In this document: positions 58,985 through 64,000 of the stretch, one piece after another
How positions within the stretch are numbered: position 1 is the first letter of the stretch
Layout: each line of letters starts with the position of its first letter
Assembly (NCBI GenBank): GCA_005402585.1
Contig: BIFP01000078.1
Span: forward strand, 37,388-101,387
Direction of reading: 5' to 3'
From: Micromonosporaceae bacterium KJ-029
GTDB taxonomy: Bacteria > Actinomycetota > Actinomycetes > Mycobacteriales > Micromonosporaceae
DNA: 64,000 nt
Made by a program: the position numbers and the translations under genes
The notes under the pieces: model-generated
The model's database searches: none
Seen by the model: only the letters and a program-made list of their open reading frames with translations
Told to the model about the DNA's origin: nothing

Positions 58985-61599
58985 GAGGGCAGCGCCTCCA
59001 GGGCGGCGTCGATGCGGGTCAGGTCGGCCTCGGCGACGGTCAGCCGTTCGCGGATCTTGGCGACGACGTGTTCGGGGGCCTTGCCGACGAACGCCGGGTT
59101 GTCCAGCTTCGCCCGGGCCTGCCCGGCCTCCTTCTCGGCCGCCGCGCGGTCCTTGGCCAGCCGAGCGCGTTCGGCCGCCACGTCGATCGAGCCGCGGGTG
59201 TCCAGCGCCACGCTGACCTCCCCCGGCATGGCCAGCGTCGCGCTGGCCTGGAAGTCGTCGCCGGCCGGGTCGAGCCGGGCCAGGGACCGGATCAGCGGCT
59301 CGTGCGCCGCGACACCGGCACCGGCCAGCCCGTCGAGCCGGGCGGCGACCCGCTGGGTCGGGCGCAGCCCCTGGTCGGAGCGGAACCGGCGGACCTCGGT
59401 GACGACCCGTTGCAGGGTGGCGACCTCTGTCTCGGCGGCGTCGTCGACCAGCGCCCGGTCGGCAGCCGGCCAGGCTGCCGTCAGCACCGTCTCGCCACCG
59501 GTGAGGGCGGCCCACAGTTCATCCGTGACGAACGGGATCACCGGGTGCAGCAGCCGCAGGAGGTGGTCCAGCACGTGACCGAGGACCCGGCGGCTGACCT
59601 CGGCCGGCTCACCGCCGGCGGCGAGCACCGGCTTGCTCAGCTCGACGTACCAGTCGCAGACGTCGTCCCAGGCGAAGTGGTACAGCAGGTCGCAGACCTT
59701 GGCGAACTCGTACGCCTCGAACTGCTCGTCCACCTCGGCGGTGACGTGGGCGAGCCGGGACAGGATCCACCGGTCGACGGTCGACAGCCGCTCGGCGTCC
59801 GGCATCGGGCCGTCGGTGTGCGCGCCGTTGATCAGGGCGAACCGGGTGGCGTTCCAGAGCTTGTTGCAGAAGTTCCGCGAGCCCTGGCACCACTCCTCGC
59901 TGACCGGCACGTCGCCGCCGGGGTTGGCGCCCCGGGCAAGGGTGAAGCGGGTGGCGTCGGCGCCGTACCGGTCGATCCAGTCCAGCGGGTCGACCACGTT
60001 GCCGAACGACTTGGACATCTTCTTGCCGTGCTCGTCGCGGACCATGCCGTGCAGGGCGATCACGTCGAACGGCTGCTTGCCGTCCATCGCGTACAGGCCG
60101 AACATCATCATCCGGGCGACCCAGAAGAAGAGGATGTCGTACCCGGTGACCAGCACGCTGGTCGGGTAGAACTTGGCCAGATCCGGAGTCTGCTCCGGCC
60201 AGCCGAGGGTGGAGAACGGCCACAGGCCGCTGGAGAACCAGGTGTCCAGCACATCCTCGTCCTGGTGCCAGCCCTGACCGGCCGGCGGCTGCTCGTCAGG
60301 CCCGACGCAGACGACCTCGCCGTCCGGGCCGTACCAGACCGGGATCCGGTGGCCCCACCACAGCTGCCGGGAGATGCACCAGTCGTGCATGTTGTCGACC
60401 CAGGCGAAGTAGCGCTTGGCCAGCTCCGCCGGCTCGATCCGTACCCGACCGTCGCGCACCGCGTCACCGGCCGCCTTGGCCAGCGGCGAGGTGTTCACGA
60501 ACCACTGCAGGGACAGCCGGGGCTCGACCGTGGTCCGGCAGCGGGAGCAGTGGCCGACCGCGTGCACGTACGGCCGCTTCTCCGAGACGACGCGCCCCTC
60601 CTCGCGCAGCGCGGCGACGATCGCCGGGCGGGCCTCGAACCGGTCCAGCCCCTCGAACGGGCCGGGCGCGGTGATGACGCCCCGCTCGTCCATGATCGTC
60701 AGGGCGGGCAGGTCGTGCCGCTGCCCGATCTCGAAGTCGTTCGGGTCGTGCGCGGGCGTCACCTTCACCATGCCGGTGCCGAAGGCCGGGTCGACGTGCG
60801 CGTCACCGACGATCGGGATCCGCCGCCCGGTCAGCGGCACCTCCACCTCGGTGCCGATCAGGTGCCGGTACCGCTCGTCGTCCGGGTGCACCGCGACGGC
60901 CGTGTCGCCGAGCATCGTCTCGGCCCGGGTGGTGGCCACCACCACGTCGTCGCTGTAGCGGATCGAGACCAGTTCGCCGTCGTCGTCGGTGTGCTCCACC
61001 TCGATGTCGGAGAGGGCGGTCAGGCAGCGCGGGCACCAGTTGATGATCCGGTTCGCCCGGTAGATCAGGCCGTCGTCGTACAGCTTCTTGAACATGGTCT
61101 GCACGGCACGCGACAGACCCTCGTCCATGGTGAAGCGCTCACGGTCCCAGTCAACCGAGTCGCCGAGGCGGCGCATCTGGCCGAGGATCGCGCCGCCGGA
61201 CTCGGCCTTCCACTGCCACACCCGCTCGACGAACTTCTCCCGGCCCAGGTCGTGCCGGGACAGGCCCTGCGCGGCGAGCTGCCGCTCGACCACGTTCTGG
61301 GTGGCGATGCCGGCGTGGTCCATGCCCGGCAGCCAGAGCGCCTCGAAGCCCTGCATCCGCTTGCGCCGCACCAGGGCGTCCTGCACGGTGTGGTCGAGCG
61401 CGTGCCCCATGTGCAGCGAGCCGGTGACGTTCGGCGGCGGGATGACGATGGTGAAGGGCTGCCGGTCGCTGTCTGCCGACGCCCGGAACCGACCGTCGGC
61501 TACCCACTGCTCGTACCGTCGCTGCTCTACCTCGCCGGGCTGGTACTGGCCGGCGAGGGTCGGGGCGTCGGGGCGTCGGGCATCCAGTCTCTCGGTCAC
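58981..61599 (-). CDS. valS: Valine-tRNA ligase
   Basis: The 872-residue class Ia synthetase has HMGH at 63-66 in PPPNVTGSLHMGHALDHT, KKMSKSFGN as the KMSKS loop, the editing domain and a C-terminal coiled coil (AAERARLAKDRAAAEKEAGQARAKL). It charges tRNA-Val and edits threonine. The start is GTG at 61599. No T-box-like leader is visible in the 69 bp to the divergent gene. Confidence 0.97.
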   Translation of the reverse strand: MTERLDARRPDAPTLAGQYQPGEVEQRRYEQWVADGRFRASADSDRQPFTIVIPPPNVTGSLHMGHALDHTVQDALVRRKRMQGFEALWLPGMDHAGIATQNVVERQLAAQGLSRHDLGREKFVERVWQWKAESGGAILGQMRRLGDSVDWDRERFTMDEGLSRAVQTMFKKLYDDGLIYRANRIINWCPRCLTALSDIEVEHTDDDGELVSIRYSDDVVVATTRAETMLGDTAVAVHPDDERYRHLIGTEVEVPLTGRRIPIVGDAHVDPAFGTGMVKVTPAHDPNDFEIGQRHDLPALTIMDERGVITAPGPFEGLDRFEARPAIVAALREEGRVVSEKRPYVHAVGHCSRCRTTVEPRLSLQWFVNTSPLAKAAGDAVRDGRVRIEPAELAKRYFAWVDNMHDWCISRQLWWGHRIPVWYGPDGEVVCVGPDEQPPAGQGWHQDEDVLDTWFSSGLWPFSTLGWPEQTPDLAKFYPTSVLVTGYDILFFWVARMMMFGLYAMDGKQPFDVIALHGMVRDEHGKKMSKSFGNVVDPLDWIDRYGADATRFTLARGANPGGDVPVSEEWCQGSRNFCNKLWNATRFALINGAHTDGPMPDAERLSTVDRWILSRLAHVTAEVDEQFEAYEFAKVCDLLYHFAWDDVCDWYVELSKPVLAAGGEPAEVSRRVLGHVLDHLLRLLHPVIPFVTDELWAALTGGETVLTAAWPAADRALVDDAAETEVATLQRVVTEVRRFRSDQGLRPTQRVAARLDGLAGAGVAAHEPLIRSLARLDPAGDDFQASATLAMPGEVSVALDTRGSIDVAAERARLAKDRAAAEKEAGQARAKLDNPAFVGKAPEHVVAKIRERLTVAEADLTRIDAALEALPS

Positions 61600-61668
61600 C
61601 CTGAAAGTCTACGGAGCGCTTCGGCGGACCCGACGTGCGCCACCGGTCGTTCGCGTACGGTGTCGGCT

Positions 61669-62352
61669 ATGTCCGACGCACATCTCACCGCCCGCCAGCT
61701 CGACGAGGGCTCGGCGCCGGTCGAACTGACCGACGAGCCGATCGAGCTGAGCAACCGCGCCCCGGAGGAGGCCACCGACCGGACGGCGGCCCGGGCGCGC
61801 CGGCGGCGGGTGATCCTCGTGCTGTTGGCGGTCCTCGCGCTGGCGGGCCTCGCGGCGTTCGGCACCTGGGGTTGGCGGATCGCCCAGCAGAAGGACGCCC
61901 GGCTCACCACGCCGGACAAGGTCGGGGGCCTGACCCTGGACCAGAGCGAACGGGCGTCGAGCACCGCCGACTACCTGCGCAGTGGCCTCGCCGCCGACAT
62001 CCAGCTGGACAGCAGCTTCGGCGCGGTCTACCAGGATCCGGGGGACACGCGGCGATCCGTGCTGATCTTCGGCGGGACGACGCTGCTGTGGCAGCCGGAG
62101 CGGGATCTGGAGAGCCTGTTCGGGCTGATGGCCGACGAGACCGGTGCGGTGACCGGCCTGCGGGACGTGTCGCCGGGCCGACTGGGCGGCGTGATGAGGT
62201 GCGGCAACACCAGCGGCGAGGGCGGTGACTTCGCGGTCTGCGGCTGGGCCGACCACGGCAGCGTGGTGATGGCCATGTTCCCCTTCCGGTCGGTCGACGA
62301 GTCCGCCGCGCTGCTGCGGGAGATCCGCGAAACCATCCAGATCCGCGACTAG
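61669..62352 (+). CDS. Single-pass membrane protein, paralogue of the 45866-47470 C-terminal domain
   Basis: The 227-residue protein has an acidic disordered N-terminus (1-40), a basic patch RARRRR, a membrane helix (VILVLLAVLALAGLAAFGTWGW, about 47-68) and an extracytoplasmic domain. That domain (SVLIFGGTTLLW; FAVCGWADHGSVVMAMFPFRSVDESAALLREIRETI, in segments) matches the other protein in order of motifs: GGT, Cys, DHGS, SVD, then a final helix. Function is unknown. ATG at 61669 is the first in-frame start with a sensible N-terminus; no strong ribosome site is seen. It is divergent from valS. Confidence 0.82.
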   Translation: MSDAHLTARQLDEGSAPVELTDEPIELSNRAPEEATDRTAARARRRRVILVLLAVLALAGLAAFGTWGWRIAQQKDARLTTPDKVGGLTLDQSERASSTADYLRSGLAADIQLDSSFGAVYQDPGDTRRSVLIFGGTTLLWQPERDLESLFGLMADETGAVTGLRDVSPGRLGGVMRCGNTSGEGGDFAVCGWADHGSVVMAMFPFRSVDESAALLREIRETIQIRD

Positions 62353-62381
62353 CGGGACGGACCCACGGGGTCGCTGCCGGC

Positions 62382-63617
62382 TCATCCGGGACGGGCGCGA
62401 ACGACCGGGGTGGCCAGCGCGGCAAGGGCGACCAGCACGCACCCTCCGCCGGCGACGGCACACACCAGGGGTACGCCGTACGCCTCAGCACCCCAGGTGA
62501 CGACCGCCGCGCCCAGCGGGCCGAGCGCGTAGTGGGTCGCCCAGAACACCGAGGTGACCCGGCCAAGGAGATGGTTCGGAGTCACCTCCTGCCGCAGTGA
62601 CAACGAGCAGATGGCCCCGACGGCCATCCCGCCGAGGTACGCCGCGGCCAGGGCGCTGACCGCCGGCACGGTACGCGCCGAGCCCACCGCCGCCACAGCG
62701 GCGCCGGCCATCGCCACGCTTCCCGACCAGGTCGCCCCGAACCCGATCCGGCGCCGTAGCGGGGCCACCACCAGCGAGCCGACGACGGTCCCGCCGGCCG
62801 CGAGCCCCAGCACCAGGCCGACGGTGCGGTCCGACCCGCCCAGGTTGTGCCCGACGTGGTAGATCAGCACGTCGTCTAGCCCGTAGGTGAGGAACAGGAG
62901 GGCCGACAACAGCACGGTCAGGCTGCGCAGCACCGGGTGCCGCCAGAGGAACACGGCACCCTCCACCAGCTCGCGGCGCAGGCCGGCCAGGGTCGGCGCG
63001 GTCCGCTCGAGCCGGGCCTGCCGAAGGCGTACGGCGCACAGGGCGAGGGCGGACACGGCGAAGCTCGCGGCGTTCACCGCGATCGCGGTGGTGTACCCGA
63101 AGCCGGCGGCAACCACGCCGGCCAGCAGCGGTCCGCCAATGCCGGCGATCGCGTAGCTCGCCGACAGCTTGCCGTTCGCCTCAGTGATCCGCCGGACGTC
63201 GACGAGCCCGGGTACCGCCGCCACGTACGCCACCCGGAAGACCATGCCGACCGCGGCGCTGGCCGGGAGGACGGCGTACAGCAGCCAGAGCTGCGGCCCC
63301 CACAGCCACGCCACGGGGACGGCGGCGAACAGCACCGCTCGGGCGAGGTCGCAGCCGATCAGCAGGCGCCGCCGGTCCGCCCGGTCCGCCAGCACGCCGG
63401 CGAACACCGCAGTGGCCACGGACGCGACACCGGCGACAGCGGTGAGCAGGCCCATCAGCGCCACCGACCCGGTCACCTGGAGCACCAGCAGCGGTACGGC
63501 CACCGACGCGAACCCGTCGCCCAGCACCGAGAGGGTCTGCGCCGACCAGAACATGGCGAAGGAGCGATCTCGCCACAACGCGGTGGAACTGTCCGCCTCG
63601 GCCGTGCGTGCCGTCAC
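62382..63617 (-). CDS. MFS transporter (enterobactin/macrolide-exporter-like, MFS_3)
   Basis: The 411-residue protein has about 12 helices, an N-terminal FAMFWSAQTLSVLGDGF typical of the EntS/macrolide-efflux group, and the motif A-like loop GVLADRADRRRLLIGCDL between helices 2 and 3. It is a proton-driven exporter of unknown substrate. The GTG at 63617 starts about 20 residues before the first helix. It lies next to the rRNA operon 3' end with its own direction equal to that of the rRNA. Confidence 0.88.
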   Translation of the reverse strand: MTARTAEADSSTALWRDRSFAMFWSAQTLSVLGDGFASVAVPLLVLQVTGSVALMGLLTAVAGVASVATAVFAGVLADRADRRRLLIGCDLARAVLFAAVPVAWLWGPQLWLLYAVLPASAAVGMVFRVAYVAAVPGLVDVRRITEANGKLSASYAIAGIGGPLLAGVVAAGFGYTTAIAVNAASFAVSALALCAVRLRQARLERTAPTLAGLRRELVEGAVFLWRHPVLRSLTVLLSALLFLTYGLDDVLIYHVGHNLGGSDRTVGLVLGLAAGGTVVGSLVVAPLRRRIGFGATWSGSVAMAGAAVAAVGSARTVPAVSALAAAYLGGMAVGAICSLSLRQEVTPNHLLGRVTSVFWATHYALGPLGAAVVTWGAEAYGVPLVCAVAGGGCVLVALAALATPVVRARPG

Positions 63618-63703
63618 CCGCGTCAGGCTAGCGCCGGCGTCTCAGAACCGCGTGCCGTTTCCCCGCGCCGCGCCAGCCGTGACGAATTGGTGGTGGAAAA
63701 ATG

Positions 63704-63737
63704 TTGAGGGCCACCCCGGATACGGGGTGGCCCTCAA
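63704..63737 (-). terminator. rRNA operon terminator
   Basis: On the minus strand, immediately after 5S, a perfect 15-bp stem (TTGAGGGCCACCCCG with CGGGGTGGCCCTCAA) with a 4-base loop is followed by CATTTTTCC. This is a canonical Rho-independent terminator. Confidence 0.93.
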
Positions 63738-63744
63738 AGAAGAT

Positions 63745-63861
63745 GTCCGGCGGTGTCCTACTCTCCCACACCCTCCCGGGTGCAGTACCATCGGCGCTGG
63801 AGGGCTTAGCTTCCGGGTTCGGAATGTAACCGGGCGTTTCCCCTCCGCCATGACCGCCGTA
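63745..63861 (-). rRNA. rrf: 5S ribosomal RNA
   Basis: Minus-strand sequence from TTACGGCGGTCATGGCGG to CACCGCCGGACA contains the conserved GAAACGCCCGGTTACATTCC, CGAACCCGGAAGCTAAG and GGGAGAGTAGG blocks of actinobacterial 5S rRNA. Length of about 117 nt is normal. Ends are approximate. Confidence 0.96.
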
Positions 63862-63965
63862 ACCTTATCAACATATCAAACAACACCACACCAACAACCA
63901 ACCAACGTCGGGGTGTTTGTTTGTTTGTCGTGAGTTGCACAGTGGACGCGTAGCAGCCTTGTTGT

Positions 63966-64000
63966 CAAGTCCTCGGCCTATTAGTACCGGTCAACTGAAC
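63966..64000 (-). rRNA. rrl: 23S ribosomal RNA, 3' end only
   Basis: The minus strand reads GACCGGTACTAATAGGCCG and then GAGGACTTGAC, the conserved 3' terminus of actinobacterial 23S rRNA. The rest lies beyond the window. The 104-bp 23S-5S spacer (63862-63965) contains a repeated TTTG tract and no tRNA. Confidence 0.93.

Noticed and set aside
63862..63965. Repetitive TTTG-rich stretch as a separate repeat element
   Set aside because: It is the 23S-5S internal transcribed spacer of the rRNA operon.

Overview
The window looks like chromosomal core sequence from a high-GC actinomycete of the family Micromonosporaceae (Micromonospora or Salinispora type). The evidence is the very high GC of third codon positions, frequent GTG starts, long runs of genes joined by GTGA/ATGA overlaps, a CTGGCACTC-type CIRCE element, an actinobacterial translational-type ileS T-box leader, and a conserved gene order. 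No prophage, insertion sequence, CRISPR array, tRNA or plasmid feature was seen.

Layout. (1) 1-10,364, mostly minus strand, is a housekeeping block: a CNNM/CBS transporter (cut by the window edge), ybeY, phoH, a serine hydrolase, a HIT protein, rsmE, dnaJ and hrcA (with CIRCE), then hemW. An SDR and a DUF4870 membrane protein lie in between on the plus strand. (2) 10,385-13,333, plus strand: an enoyl-CoA hydratase coupled to a transglycosylase-like membrane protein, then a PhyH dioxygenase. (3) 13,398-16,602, minus strand: a carbohydrate ABC importer (two permeases and a binding lipoprotein) without its own ATPase. (4) 16,801-17,540: two tandem GlsB/YeaQ-type small membrane proteins, each with a SigF/SigB-like promoter. 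(5) 17,703-30,999: lepA, rpsT, holA, comEC, comEA, a DegV protein, a histidine phosphatase, rsfS and nadD, with an APH-type kinase, a DUF4240 protein and an SDR among them. (6) 31,160-37,019: an accessory stretch between nadD and obgE holding pepN, an orphan DUF397 gene, a hypothetical gene, a CYP152-type P450 peroxygenase, a DUF4383 protein and a GNAT protein. Many actinomycetes have proBA here. (7) 37,090-45,577, minus strand: obgE, rpmA, rplU, an RNase E/G with a very long charged N-terminus, and the paired TIGR03936/TIGR03960 genes. The first of that pair has no ATG, GTG or TTG start. (8) 45,866-49,722: a Pro-rich membrane protein, a GH25-like glycosidase and plsC. (9) 49,885-54,899: ileS with its T-box, then a carboxymuconolactone decarboxylase/ECF41 sigma pair with a matching promoter. 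(10) 54,978-62,352: ndk, a membrane-VOC fusion, DUF4233, folC, valS and a paralogue of the 45.9 kb protein. (11) 62,382-64,000: an MFS transporter, then the 3' end of an rRNA operon on the minus strand (5S complete, 23S tail).

Most genes serve translation, ribosome assembly, protein quality control and cofactor synthesis. Regulation readable from the sequence includes HrcA/CIRCE, the ileS T-box, an ECF41-type autoregulated promoter and two SigF-like promoters. The least explained pattern is a paired GGGCCC-centred palindrome seen at three loci, each time with exactly 31 bp between the two units. It recalls dispersed elements common in this family, but no function can be read from it.
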